Shown: positions 1 through 12,441 of the stretch, one piece after another | Position numbering within the stretch: the stretch's first letter is position 1 | Layout: every line of letters starts with the position of its first letter | Source of the DNA: Clavelina lepadiformis | Taxonomy: Eukaryota; Chordata; Ascidiacea; Aplousobranchia; Clavelinidae | DNA: 64,000 nt | NCBI RefSeq assembly: GCF_947623445.1 | Contig: NC_135244.1 | Coordinates: forward strand, 3,472,001-3,536,000 | Direction of reading: 5' to 3' | Position numbers and translations under genes: made by a program | The notes under the pieces: model-generated | Told to the model about the DNA's origin: nothing | The model's database searches: none | What the model saw: the letters and a program-made list of their open reading frames with translations, nothing else

Positions 1-1696
1 CTACTTTGAGCTGGAGCCATTGCTGTCGTTGTTGTTAATCAGCTTGTTTACAAGAATAAAGTTAACAGTGTCCGCTTCATTGAAACACGTCGGGTCAACG
101 TCGGTGGTCATCAAAATGCGGAGGCACTTGTTGGTTACACTATTCGGACTTAATTTACCTGCCGAATTAATGATCTGACTCCGTGGTTGCGTGCGGTTAG
201 AAATCTCTAACCTTAACGTGTTACTACTGTTACTAGCCGAAAGCTATTACGATTAACAGATACAGTTTATCAGAAAACAATCCTTTATTGTAGGAACTGT
301 ACAGGTTCCGATTAATATGACACAAGCACAAACTTAGCATTCACCAATTAAAACAAGTCTAACGAATTACATTTTAACACGACTGACGTAATACGTTCGT
401 GCGATTCGATATCTCTCTGTCTGCGCCGTTACTCGCGCAGAAGTTCGAGTTTATAAAGCGGAGCGATGTGAGCGGAAATATTCAACACAATATACACGAA
501 CATTTCAGAATGTGTGAACGATAAAAACAAAGCGTTGGCAATGGGAATTACATTCAGTTAAAACTAGGATGTTATGAAATCACCTGGTAACGTACTAACG
601 GCGTTTTCACATAAAGTTATTTAGAGCAAGTTTCCAAATGTTGCATCACGATTGCAGTGTTATAAAGTTGCAACTGCAGCCAAATTGCATCTGCAGAACT
701 GCTGATTGCAGTCTTGTAAATGAACAATGTTTTAGTAACTAAATGGCGCATACGTTCTCACAATTGATATAACGTTATTGGATGTGGCTCCCAAGCCACT
801 ACAAGGTTACTTGATGGCAATTCTGTTGTATTTTCTGCGTGTATTTTCCTAGAGTAAACAATCCAACTTATTGCAATTGATTTCAGAAAGTTGGAACATA
901 TTATACCACACCATTCAATATCAGTATAATACAACATTAATATCTTATCACATTAAATGTTAAGCTGAATCATAAAAATATATACCTGAGAAAAAGATCA
1001 AACATTTTTCTTGTGGCTTCAAGTGATTTGCATCGATCTGCATTCGGGCCAAAAATATGAAGAATTCTAGATATGCCATGTATACTAAACGTTGTCAACA
1101 ACTCAGATCCAGTTGGTTTGGTGGCGAAAATGTTCATAAAGTAATCAATGGCTTCTGTCGTCAAATCATCTGGTGATTCACATACCTCAACCCACATACT
1201 TTTAACTGTTTTGCAAGAACACGTCTCAGAGGAAAAGCCTTAAAAAATGTTAGCTTGTGAAAAATCCTGTATTTGGCATACACACAAATTTATCTTGCTA
1301 AACATGTAAACTTATAAAAATATACAAAACCTTAAGGCTGCAGGACTTACCTAAATAACCACGATGCTTGACCTTTTGATGAACTTCAAAACCTCGCTGA
1401 CTTTTAAATTTTTCATCACAGTATTTACACCTAACCAGTAACATGCAAAAGTAAACTCATTAAATGTATCCAACCTTCTATTTTCCTGGTGTGAGAGATA
1501 GTTTCTAAATCATATAAAGCTATAAGCACCATATACTTAAAAGGTCTCTTAGCCTCAGCCTATCTTAATTCTTAACTTACTGAAAGAGATCATTAGCTTG
1601 CAAAGCAGAAGATGATACAGGCTTGATTCTACACTTTTCATCGTCGACAACGATTTCAATTAAATATTCAGCAGTAAGTGCTGGTGCAGACGACAT
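1..1696 (-). CDS. Small C2H2 zinc-finger protein, 226 aa, unrecognised
   Basis: Four exons join in phase on the minus strand: 1696-1581, 1430-1351, 1238-986 and 232-1, with GT-AG junctions, giving 681 nt including a TAG that falls exactly on window bases 3-1. Exon 2 encodes one classic finger, CKYC then 12 residues, then H-x4-H (about residues 40-61). The rest, roughly residues 67-226, is a hydrophobic, helix-like region with runs such as AIDYFMNIFATK and NKCLRILMTTDVD and ends in a Ser/Asn-rich tail. A single N-terminal finger could bind nucleic acid or protein. I do not recognise the C-terminal region and assign no function. The start is the first Met of exon 1, with no in-frame upstream alternative seen. 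Because the stop sits at the window edge, an alternative splice leading leftwards cannot be excluded. Confidence 0.72.
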
Positions 1697-1974
1697 GTTG
1701 GCAACTGATAGGCTACACACGTTTGAATCGTCAAAACAACGTAAACAGCAACCTCACTTCTCAGTAATCGATAAACGAACCATGCAAATGCGTATAACTT
1801 TTCGCCACGACTCGCGTAGTGTGAGTGAGTAAGTGTCCGCAACCATGCGTGACGCGGGCGAAACAAAACCTTCTCTTCTCATAAAAAAGAAACAAACGAG
1901 GAGGAGGTAGTTTCCCATCATGTTCTTTATATCGTTGGTTGAACAGTTCTAATTTCAAATGATAAAAACAACAT

Positions 1975-2420
1975 GAGTGTTTATTGTCGATCAGATTGTC
2001 AAGTGGTTCGAATCCTGGCCTCGCAATAATGTGGCGTGTGGTCGATACACAGTGACGTTTACCGTTTTAATGCCTTTGGGCAAGGCATTAACGACGTTTG
2101 CTCCTCTCAATGGGCCATTGGGCCTGGTGAACAGTTCTGAATCCGGGCAATACTTTATAAAAAAATTTAAAAAAAATTGTGACCATCGGAACTTGAACTA
2201 AGGCAAGCTCGTTAACTGAGGCTCGAGCGTTGAGGATTCATCGCCGGACTAGTTGTACAAAGTCTTCCCGCAGTCCAGGGATAAGGATTATCGTTAGTCA
2301 TACCCTATATTGGAACTTGGACAAAAACAAGCTCCGTAAACGGGGCTCAAGGAATGAATTTCAGTCTTGAAAAGGCTTTTTATAGTCTTCGAATAAAAAT
2401 TCTGATACCACACCAACCAA
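1975..2420 (+). repeat. SINE-like repeat with tRNA-type B box
   Basis: A B-box-like segment, GTGGTTCGAATCCTGGCC, lies near 2001. It is followed by a body and an A-rich run (2158-2180), then two diverged copies of a unit of about 60 bp that begins GGAACTTG (near 2189 and 2312) and carries AAGCTC and GGGCTC/AGGCTC words. This looks like a tRNA-derived SINE with a duplicated tail module. No full tRNA cloverleaf is present. Boundaries are approximate because no target-site duplication was found. Confidence 0.45.
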
Positions 2421-3289
2421 AGCTGTGTGTTTTTATCGGTAAGAAATAAAAATCAAATGGAGCTAGTATTCAAGTAAAAACTTCATTTAATCGGCTCTTC
2501 TCATTCTACGATTCGATTGAGGAGAAACTAAAAAAAGAAAGTGAATCCCAACAAGCTCAGCGTACGCAGGTAAGAACCAAAATATTTAACGAAAAAAACG
2601 CAAATCAAAATGAACTTGCAAAGGAAAACTGCTTGATATGTGGCATTTGGAGTCGTGTTGTTAGTTGTTGTTTAATGTTCATAAATCAACTTTGCTGATT
2701 TGCAATTTTATTTAACACTTTTTCGCTTATATTTTATATACAGGTACTTCTTTTTATATACTTTATGTTTTTTTTATCTGAACTAAGGTAAAAAAACTTG
2801 CTTTAAAAAAGCACAGTAAGTTGTTGTTTAAAACCTGGCGCAGATATAAAGGCTTTCGGTGTTGGACGCCACAATTTTCACAATCAAGGCAAAACTATAG
2901 ATATCTTATATATAACAACAACTTATATATAAGATATTTATGAGCAAAACATAACAAAAGCAGGCACAAAAAATAGCTGGATTAGAGGGTCACTGTGTTG
3001 GTGTTACAGGGTTACTGGCAGTCTGCCACCATTGTCACGGTGGGGAAATTTTAGGCCTATCACCAGGCCCAGACCTACTTTATTGGTAAAGTGTGGTAAA
3101 CGTACCTACGAGCCTACTGAACGTTAATGACGAATTATCGTATCGAATATATTTCGCTATTGCCCGTTGACTGTGGCGTGTAGAAAGGCCTGGCTGGAAT
3201 GTACGACTGTTTCGACGAGAAATCGTGTGAAAATTTTAACTTGTTGGTTTACACTAAAGCCTCAATTCTTTGTTTGTTTACCATGCATC

Positions 3290-3910
3290 CGCCGTTTATC
3301 GAAGTAGGAAAATATGAATACGGTAAACGGCAATTACCAATTAGGCTAGTCTGTGAACTGAAATGTATGCTGATTTTCAAATTAAAACGAAGTACTAGCC
3401 TAACTCTTCTAAAGTTTAAATTAACCTAAAACTAATCTGCTCTGACCCAAACTTTAACTTCTCGTGACGAAATTACTAAGGTGCTGTATGCCGCCAATAG
3501 AACTAAATGCTATTTTAAATGACATTTTTTTTCAGGTATAGTGCACAACCACATAACGTCACAACTTGAGTAGCTGAGGTCCTGTGTACAAATGCTTTCT
3601 TTGGTTATGTGCTTCTGCTCTAGAACCCTTTTTTCCAAGGTGTAAATAAATTCAAAACTAATCTATTCCTACCTAAACTCTCACCACTCATGACTAAAAT
3701 ACATAAAAAATAAATTTGGATAAAAAAGGAAGTCAAACAATAGCAAGATTCAAAGCCCAAACTTCCAGCAAACGAACCTATCGTTAACCACTACTCCAAC
3801 GCATTGCTTTCTGCCCCTTATTCAAAATGAGAGTGGTAAACCCATCAGCGAAAAGCTGTCGGTCACCGTATTGTGATTCAGCATCTTCGGTAAACAGACA
3901 TCGATGAAAT
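3290..3910 (-). repeat. Dispersed tRNA-box repeat, copy A (two abutting partial copies)
   Basis: This region matches the repeat at 49735-53655 in several blocks. One is a block with GAAGTAGGAAAATA and ACGGTAAACGG, another is CCTAAAACTAATC, and the last is a head that ends GTCACCGTATTGTGATTC. Read on the minus strand, the head of copy B carries pol III-like boxes (GTGGCGTAATGG and GGTTCGAATC); in copy A they are decayed. The block near 3407-3470 and the block near 3635-3710 are homologous to each other, so two truncated copies appear to abut, separated by a small palindromic element. The element is probably a SINE with a long 3' body. Confidence 0.55.
3535..3627. repeat. Small palindromic MITE, same family as 53870-53989
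   Basis: The left end reads AGTGCACAACCACATAA and the right end TGGTTATGTGCTTCTGCTCTAGA, which are inverted copies of one another. The same termini occur at 53870-53989. This copy has lost the outermost bases of its left arm. It lies inside the dispersed repeat of 3290-3910. Confidence 0.55.
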
Positions 3911-4556
3911 AGTCACTTCGTTATTATTTGATAATTTGACATGAAGATAAAAAAGATTCTAGTGTGCATGTTGATGAAGGTGTGTGTGTGCGTGCAGGTG
4001 CCACACTTTCCACTACAATATATTGAGGAAGGAAAAAGATGGTGCTAATTTTTTTACTTTTCAACATGCCATAATATGACAAAGGCAAATAAAGCAAAAT
4101 ATGCTTACACACAATCATAGAATGAGATTTAAATCAATTTTGCAGCACTCATGTGTCATGTCTTGCTGTCACTTTCTAGACATTTACTTTGGTCCTTCTA
4201 TTCAAAGCACAATTCTTCGTTTATCACACAGTCAGCACAGATTGCATATTTACTCCTAAAAAAGGCCTAAAGACTTTGCATATGGTTGAAAAATGCTTCC
4301 AGGTTTTAGACTTGTTCAGTCACCTCTAGTTAAGAAACTTGTGATTTTGCACTAATGGACTTGATGCTAATTTAATCTGGTGCATGTTCCCTACACGAGT
4401 AAAACTTAACAGTTCGATCGGAACAAGGTAATTACAAGAAACAATATAGGCGGCTGGGATTCATAACACTGTGTGGAAAGGTGTTGTGAAAGGTTAGTGA
4501 TAGATCACATTATACAATAAAAAGGTTTTTAGCTCTGATCTTAAAGCATGCGTCAT

Positions 4557-4778
4557 TCAAAACTGAGCTGCAAGGTTGATTAATTGGCGCGTATATGCCT
4601 GTCTGCACTTTTTAACCTTCTTGGCCATATGAGAGGTATTAGTGCCAACTTCTTGTTTGTTAGGTGCAGATTTTGATTCTTCAGTAAGCTTGTGTGCAAT
4701 CTGTTTGGTATGAAATATGAATGATTCATATAACACTGCATAAAAATTTGTTTGCGACTGTTTAAATACATTCAACAT
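4557..4778 (-). CDS. Candidate small protein, 73 aa, divergent from TMEM59
   Basis: This open frame starts about 195 bp from the TMEM59 start on the opposite strand. Its second half is charged and polar without low complexity (Lys, Glu, Gln, Thr rich, containing KKVKKCRQAYTRQL), so it looks more protein-like than the other orphan frames here. Part of it could instead be an exon, since a plausible acceptor (TTTTTATGCAG) lies inside it. I recognise no family. It could equally be a chance frame. Confidence 0.22.
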   Translation of the reverse strand: MLNVFKQSQTNFYAVLYESFIFHTKQIAHKLTEESKSAPNKQEVGTNTSHMAKKVKKCRQAYTRQLINLAAQF

Positions 4779-4973
4779 TCAGCTAAGTGCAAAATCATTT
4801 ATAGACGTTCGCTTTAGCGCACTTCTAAATTTTGTAAAAAACTAGAGCGTGTCATTGCCCAATTTTGAAGCTGGGCTTATTTGAAGCTGTTTTGTAATAG
4901 TGTTCAATGAATTGTTACAGTTTTACAGAGAGCAACGATTAGAGTTATTCTTACTGAAACTAATTTAAAGGAA

Positions 4974-7900
4974 ATGGTTCATTTTTGGGCCATTTTGTGT
5001 GGCCTTCTCCTGGTGAGTGCACCACGCCTCTCACTCAGTACTGAAAATGTGGAAGCATTTGATAATATCGAACAGGAGAGCAGCAACTGTGAAGACAGAT
5101 GTGATTCCAATGATGTGAGCCTGGAATGTTGTTAGCTACTTAGTTCTCTTATTGACTGTGATTAAGTTTTAACTTTGAATATCATAGTTTCTAAATGAAA
5201 GCTAGTTTGGAAATTTATTATAGATCTAAAATCTTACTGCAGTATATATATTTTATGTCATTATAGCAAACAACTGGTGATGCCTGCAAGCGTGGTTGTA
5301 GGTTATTCAGTATCTCAGAGTGGGTCACATCAAACTTAACAGAAGTAGAAGGTGACTGTTTCTCAGGTAAAATGTATATTATATATACAACAAGTAATTC
5401 TTTCTGAGCTCTAGTTGTGTGTACTGTGTTTGCGAAAAAAACAGAGATTTTTGCAATGCAAGCTTCTTAACTAGAAGTTGAAGTGATCAATTAATTGAAT
5501 TTATTCAAAGTTGGTACAATAGATAGATATCACTATTTTCTACATAAGCATTTGTGTCGAACTACCGTAAGTTAAGTTACTTTGAGCTATTTGAAGTTTT
5601 GAGTTTTGCAAAGTTGTGTTAAGTTATTAGTTTCCACTGTAAACTAGGATAACTTGATTGTAAGTTTGCCCTGTTTGTAAACCGCTCTCGATCGTAAGTT
5701 GCATGTAATGGTACAGTAAGTCTCTGCAAGACTTCAAAATACAGAGAAGAAAAATGTTTTCTTTAAAACTGCTGGCCAACAAAAACGCTCTATAAAGTTT
5801 TACTTTGATGACATTGCAGCTTACAATCAAATACATTTGCTATGCAAGCCTACTGTTTTGATATGTTAGAACTTTATGTTGTTATAATGTTCTTGAAATT
5901 CATATAGCATGCAAGGAAGCTTACCAAGAGGAATCGACAAGCAATCGGAATGCTTGCATTAATGGTTGTCAATTTGCAAAACCCATTGCTGAGAAACGCA
6001 AAGCAAAGGTGAATTGCCGTTCTGTGCAGTTACTTTGTGTGTTGACATGTCAGAATTATATAATTGCGATGTTGCTAAGTTTATAATCAATTCATTTATC
6101 TGTTGCCACATGTTTAGATAATTGCAATGGTGAGCAAAAGTATACAGAGTTTTTTGTAACATAATTGTAAAGATAGTATATATAATTTAAATTTCTTTTT
6201 TTCTTCTGTTCATGCTTTTATCGTTACTATTATTTTAATTTTTCAAGGTTATATTGTAATATTGAATTTTTTTTTAGCTTTCTGAACTTGAACCCAGTAT
6301 TCATTTGCAGTATGTGTTTCCACTTTCAAATCTTTATATTGAAGCAAAAAATCCATTTGAAGATATGTTTAATGAGGTATATGAGATATCTATTTCTTGT
6401 TGACGTTTTATAGGCCATGTAATGTTTTAATGTTTTCAATCTTGGTATCTTCAGCATAATTTTGTGAGAAACTTTGCTAGTTAATGCAATCCAATTGGAA
6501 TTAAATATATTGCATAGCCATCTCTGGATGATGATGGTATGATGAACCAGATGATGGGAGCCATGGCAAGATCATTTTCCAGGATGAACTCCATGATGTA
6601 TTCCTCCGCTCGCGCCACTCAGATTATCGAGGTGGATGATGGTGATAACCATGAAATCGTTATCATTGAAGTAAGTGTTGTTGTACTAAGTATAGAACCA
6701 CTCATCCTTTTTTATACTGGAAATATGAATTTCATAAAGTGCTGGTAAATACTACTAGTACTACAAAATCCTGAAAATCAACTACAATTTCTAAAATTGA
6801 GTAATTGACATATTGCATAATATACTTCTCTTCATTTCTATATTACGATTAAAACTGACGCAGATCTTTCAACGTAACATATCGCTACAATTTGCTTATT
6901 GCAATTAAATATAAGAAGCAAATGCTATGAGTCATTGCTGCAGCAATGCATTTATTGTTTTGCCTATAGCGTAATCATACAATTTATCTACACTGCCAAA
7001 GTGCATGGTGTTGCAGAAGCAATGGAAGCATATCTTTCCAGTAACAATTACTTGTTGGACATTTGACAGCTTTCACCCATCTCTTTCCCTTATGTGATTT
7101 CACCTAATTTGATAGATTTGTTGCTTATATTGCAGTTTGGAGATCCAGAGATAAATACACCGCATCCGAATGAGAAGAAAGTCATGCTAAACACTGACAG
7201 TGGTGGCTCCAAAACTACTCTTGATGATATCATTGAATCTAACCTTCAAACAAATGCCAACAGGTTCATAAATGATGATTTATTTAGTCGTTAATCCTAC
7301 CTTTTATAGTTGCTTAACACCAACCAGGTAACCCACAGCTTTCACATAAAAGAATTGTCAGCAGCTTCTAATTTTTCATTATTTTATTGTTATTTGTTTT
7401 AGCAAGCCGTTCTTTTATGAGTTTAATTTCATGAATGAGTTCAAGGATGAGAAACCTGATGATAGTTACTGGCGTTCGGTCAAAAGTAAATTCCAAGAGT
7501 GGTGGGATTGCTTCTCAAAGTAATTAATACTATTTCATTTTGTACAAAGCCTTAGTTTTGTTTTGTCAATTTTTGTTAGTAACTGGTTTACCAGTCGAAA
7601 TAAAATGCTTGTAAATTCCCCGTAGAACCTTGTGATGTAATTATCCAAAAACAAACCTAACTGACCATGACTTGAATACAAGCAATCTTTGTCACTTTAT
7701 TACATTTGGTGTAGAAATTGCCAGGCTTGGAGACATTTTAATCATATAATGTTAACTATTACCCTTTAAGATACTTTGATAATTGTTCTTGCAGTTAAAT
7801 TTTGCTTTTATCTTTCACAGAAAATCCAGCTTGCCTGAGTTAGTTCTTCTGTTGTTCTGGTTGTCAACATTGCTGCTTCTGTTGGCAGCCTGTGCTTTGC

Positions 7901-9853
7901 AGTTTCAATCAAGTAAAAAGGTATGTTTAGTAAAGGTTTTGTGGTTGGGTTAAGTAACATTTTCCTAGGTTATGTAAAACCTCACGCTGCAATTCCTGTC
8001 AGCATGAAATGTATATAATTATGGTTGGTATAGATACATCTGGATTTTGTTAAATTTTGTATGACCTAAGGGCGATTTAAGTAGTTATGTGGGACATTTT
8101 CAATATAAACTAGGCCTGTGTGAAACCCGTTATTCCACTATTTTGTTGTTTTCTTTCATATTTCTATGCATTGTTATTGTGTTTTGTAGCAGTTTTGAAG
8201 AATTACTGTTCTTTGTGTGAGCATTATGTGTTTGTTTGTATGAACAATACGTTATGAATGCAGGAAGCTCTTGTGCATGTCTTTATTGTCACTAAGCGTA
8301 TTCACCGAGCATCATTTGCACACTAGTGTGTTGTGCAATGATGCTGTTTGCTCAATATCCTGTACTAGGCTGCAAATCTTGTGATTTCATAACACCAGTT
8401 TAAGCTTTGTAGTTTTCACCCATGAACATAGTTGATTAAATTAAACGAATATCTAATGGTAGCAAAAACAATAAGCAATATTAATTTTCTACAAACTTCA
8501 ATTGATATGGTAGTGGTTTAACTAACTTTTGTGGACACAAACTAACTTATTTAGGAAAACAATATGATGTTACAGTAATGAATCAAGAATTATGTTCAGT
8601 AAATTGCTCTATAATTCTATTATTAATTATTATTAACAGAACTGTGATTTGGCGTATGACTCAAAAACTTAAAAGTACAACAGTTTTTGAACACATGTTG
8701 GGCCTTTGATAGCATTATTAAGAGTACTGTGGTGAAAGTGACCTTATATGTATTGAAAAACTTCATGAGTCTATTTAAGTAATGGATATTTTAAAGCAAC
8801 GCGGCCATATAATGTATCCATTAAAAATAACGTAGGTCATTATGGGCTGTGTATTAATCACACAATATATTAATCACATATTCACACAATGGCCACTAAA
8901 TAGTTGGTTATAAGATGTTCATACATTGCATAAAAATAAAGTGTATTTCACATGTGAGCATCTGATTTCGCCAAAAAGGACGATTAAACATATTCTGTAG
9001 CTGTAATAGTGTAAATCTTTTGTAACAAGTAAGAGCATAAAATAAAATTACATGGACACAAGTTACACAACAAATATCCTTTGCCCAGTGTGGTGGAGAC
9101 AGATGACCATGGGTTGTTGTTTTTGAAATGTAATTTTACTTTGTGCTAAGCAAATAGCAAGCCTACTGTTTTTTTTGTTTTACTCATAACACCAGTGGTA
9201 AATAAGCATTGCTTAACAGTTTTTTTTGTTGTTGACGGCAATCACCAAAAAAACTGAAAGGAATGTTTGTGAAATAAAAAGTTTTTTTTGATTTGAAAAC
9301 TACTATTGAAATAAAAAGCAGTTAGGTGATAATAATTGTAATATATATGTTTCTTTTTTGTTTGTAACTACATAATGCTTTTGCAAAGGTACATAGTCAA
9401 AATTTTGTACTAATGACCTTCTTCCATTTCCTCGCTTAGTTAGTGTTAACATTATTATATGTGTTTCGCATAACACAGTTTGACAGGAACAAGTAAAGAT
9501 AACCTGTTACCATATTAGTTTTCACAGACAACCACAGTTACAACTCACTAAGGTACTGCGGCACAGCAGCATTTTGCGTTGTTGCCGTTGCTGTTCGTTT
9601 CACACATAAATGTCAAATGTTTTTTCGTCCGTTTTGATTACACCAGTTTGACGGAAGCAGACTTTGACAGTTGCCTTGTGTTTTACAGATGAGTGTTAAT
9701 GGAGATCTGGCTTACATCACTGACACAAAAGGGAAGCTTCCTTCTCACGTCAAGTACTACCCTGTTCCTGAGGGAGGCAAGAAATCACCTTATTTTATGG
9801 CGTCAGTAGTTGGCACCCGAGAAGAAAAAGTCCCCTTGAATGACCCTCGATAA
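4974..9853 (+). CDS. TMEM59: Transmembrane protein 59 (TMEM59) orthologue, 367 aa
   Basis: Nine exons join in phase: 4974-5114, 5267-5366, 5908-6008, 6278-6376, 6518-6670, 7136-7263, 7403-7519, 7821-7920 and 9689-9853. The protein is a type I membrane protein. It has a signal peptide (residues 1 to about 22), then a Cys-rich luminal part with CKRGCRLFSISEWV and CINGCQFAKP, which match the paired-cysteine repeats of vertebrate TMEM59. A single membrane span follows (ELVLLLFWLSTLLLLLAACAL, about residues 286-306), then a cytosolic tail. The tail keeps a GDLAYI block comparable to GDLEFM in vertebrates, next to the region that recruits ATG16L1. In vertebrates the protein acts in Golgi and endosomes, modulating glycosylation, Wnt receptor clustering and unconventional autophagy. 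It is somewhat longer than human TMEM59 (323 aa), with a Met/Asp-rich insertion in exon 5. The 1.8-kb last intron is the longest. The start is the only Met ahead of the signal peptide. Confidence 0.95.
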
Positions 9854-12441
9854 ATGGGGATCGTTTTTCTTTAAGCTGTATTATACAATTGTCTAACCTT
9901 ATAACGCACTTTTTGTGGTGTAGTAGTGTCTTGTAACTGAAGATTGCGCGCTTGTTCGAAAATATTAGTAGATTACTCACCTATTTTATTCTCTGCTTTC
10001 CACTCTTTAAAACTAGAGTTTGTCTGCCGCACGTGGGCGCGCGAGCGCTTTTAATAGGCAACGGGTTGTTTTGTCGTTCATGTTCCTGTCTGTTAAGGCC
10101 AGGGAGTATTATATTACGGTAGTAGTGTAAAATAAGTAGCGCTTTTGATTCAAAGCAAGGGTAATAAATAAACTTCATTGCGAGTATTTCAGTTTGTTTT
10201 CTTTGCGCATAATACAGTTTCTATATGCTAGTTTACCAACATTAACATCTTCAATTTTTCTGAATTTGCGAATTGCGAGTTACAGAAATCTTCCAAAGCG
10301 ACTTAGCCAATCTATATCAGTGGTTTTTAAACGGATAGCCATGGTCCGTTGCTAGGTCAACATTTGCGGACCACAAGAACATATTCAGTGACCGGCAGTA
10401 TGGGTTGTAAGTAAACGGATTGTTAATGGGGTTTTTAACTTCGCTTGTCAAATGGCGCTACAAATTTACGTAAAAATGGCGTGATCTAAGCTGTTCAGGA
10501 AGCCAAATAAACACATCACTACTTAATTGTAAATCGCATGAACGTTAACTGGATGACATTTTATCTGGTGTTGTCATTGTAGTTCATGACGTAAAACGTT
10601 AATTTCTAGAGTGAGGTACGCTATGACCATTGTTCACTTTATGATCGTAAATAAGTACGTAACCGTCTAACCGTACAATGCACACGTATCTAAATTTGCT
10701 GATATTTAAGCACGACTGAACGAACAAATAATTACGGGTGAAGCGATCCAATGCGTTTTGTTCAAGCATGTGGATGCACTGAAAGATGTCAACTTTACGG
10801 TAGTTACGGTTGAATAGTCACAGCCAAAGAGTTGAAACAGAAATAGCCACAATTTAGCGGAACTAGCTATTTTTGCATTCAAGTTGTAATCTTAAAAGTG
10901 GCAGTCACGTGATAAGTTTTCAGCCAGTGGAAATGTACCGTAAAATTCTTAACTTTAACCACATGTCTGAAGATAAGAGAAAATAGAACTTGGACAACTT
11001 TGAGTTTTTTAAAAAAAAAACTTCAGACACGGAAAGGCATTTGGGTATTTCAGGCACAACTAAGTGAGTAGTGTTTAAAGCTACAAAAGCATAGTCTACT
11101 CTGACGACAGTATTTTCTATATCGACTTCTAACCGTTGTCGAAAATGTTCAATAGTAAAATTACGAGCGATAGTTTTCAATCTTAAGATGTGAGTCAAGC
11201 GCTAAAACAATTTCACCTTCAATTTAAAAAAATTTGTAACTAAGAATACTGGACATATGATTTTCTAATAATATTTAGTGGTTCAGCAGTAACGTCAAAT
11301 ATGTGTCGCAAAAAAGCGTAAATTTGTTGCTAAATATCATATACGTAATAGCGATTATGACGTCACCGTACAAAACCATACAAATGACGCATATTTTGAA
11401 TCAGGTATGAATAAAACGTTTCGTACTCAAGAAATAGGCAAGATGTGGTTTTCACTTCAGTACATAACAGAAACGCCTTGCGTTAGTGACGTAACTTACA
11501 GCTGGTGAATTTATACCGGTGAAGGTAAATGCGAATCAAGTTACAGTTGGGTTCAATCTCGGCGGTTTGCATTAGCCCAGTCCGATAACGGTAAATTGAT
11601 CATCGTGAAGACACCGGTGCTTCATTGTTACTATGAGTGTGACATTTCTATAAACTATTTATAAATATGTTTTAGCACTTGCCTCTCACTTTAAAACTGA
11701 GTATACTATAGATGGCAATGCATGAGTCCAAGCAAAAGGTCGCCTCCTGCCATACAAGAATGAAAGCTACAAATCACAGGAGTGGAAATAATTGCGTTTG
11801 TAACACTTACATTATAACCATAAACTCATCCAATGCAAGATACGAAAATTTTTATGCACTCAAATAAAGAACTCTATTGAATCGTAAAGTAATAAAAGTC
11901 AAAAGGTTTTAGAGAACTTGCCATTGAATTAGAACGACACAATGTTACTGAAATGCCTCTGTTTAAGCTTTAGGAAGAAATATCAGTTAGACAGTTTTAG
12001 ATATTTCATGAAAGAAACACTACTGTTGTTTACTAGTTTGTGCAACATCTTGATTTTATTTGGACAACGAAGTCTTTACGGCTTTACGCAGCATCTGTTT
12101 TTATCAAAGCGCAATATTTCCTAGAATTCAAAGTTATAAACAAAACAAAAAAACTGGTCAGTGCGATAGTTAGCAAACCGAACATTTATGTGTTTTTTAA
12201 AAAAGTAATTAAGACATAACGTAAAGTTTTTCATACTTAAACTAGTCGCAGAAGCGAATAAAAAAACAAAACAGGCCCAGAAAATGCAGTTACGTAACCA
12301 ACTATTTGAGGAACTAATACCAACTAGAGCATACACATAGCGGCATACACTGTGAATGCAGCTTCTTGTACGTTGCAAACAGCAGAAAAGGCATAAATTG
12401 TAATTCATAGAATCTAAAAGCAAATGCTTTAAGTCGTTGTC
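9854..12441. other. TMEM59-NADK2 intergenic region
   Basis: About 300 bp is probably TMEM59 3' UTR. Beyond that I see no convincing exon. Near 10316 the sequence CAGTGGTTTTTAAACGGA followed by GCGGACCAC resembles a decayed hAT transposon end. The open frames at 10920-11198 and 12121-12423 on the minus strand have no coding character. The last few hundred bases must hold the NADK2 promoter, but no clear TATA box was identified. Confidence 0.4.
10163..10168 (+). terminator. Candidate TMEM59 polyadenylation signal
   Basis: AATAAA occurs as AATAAATAAA about 310 bp after the TMEM59 stop, a plausible 3' UTR length. A GT-rich stretch (AGTTTGTTTTC) follows about 20 bp later. Confidence 0.5.

Noticed and set aside
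2001-2025. tRNA gene suggested by GGTTCGAATCC
   Set aside because: No A box at proper spacing and no acceptor or anticodon stem can be formed; it fits a SINE promoter remnant.
12121-12423. Minus-strand 100-codon frame divergent from NADK2
   Set aside because: Composition is Phe/Cys/Ser-rich as expected from AT-rich noncoding DNA; no domain, no splice partners.
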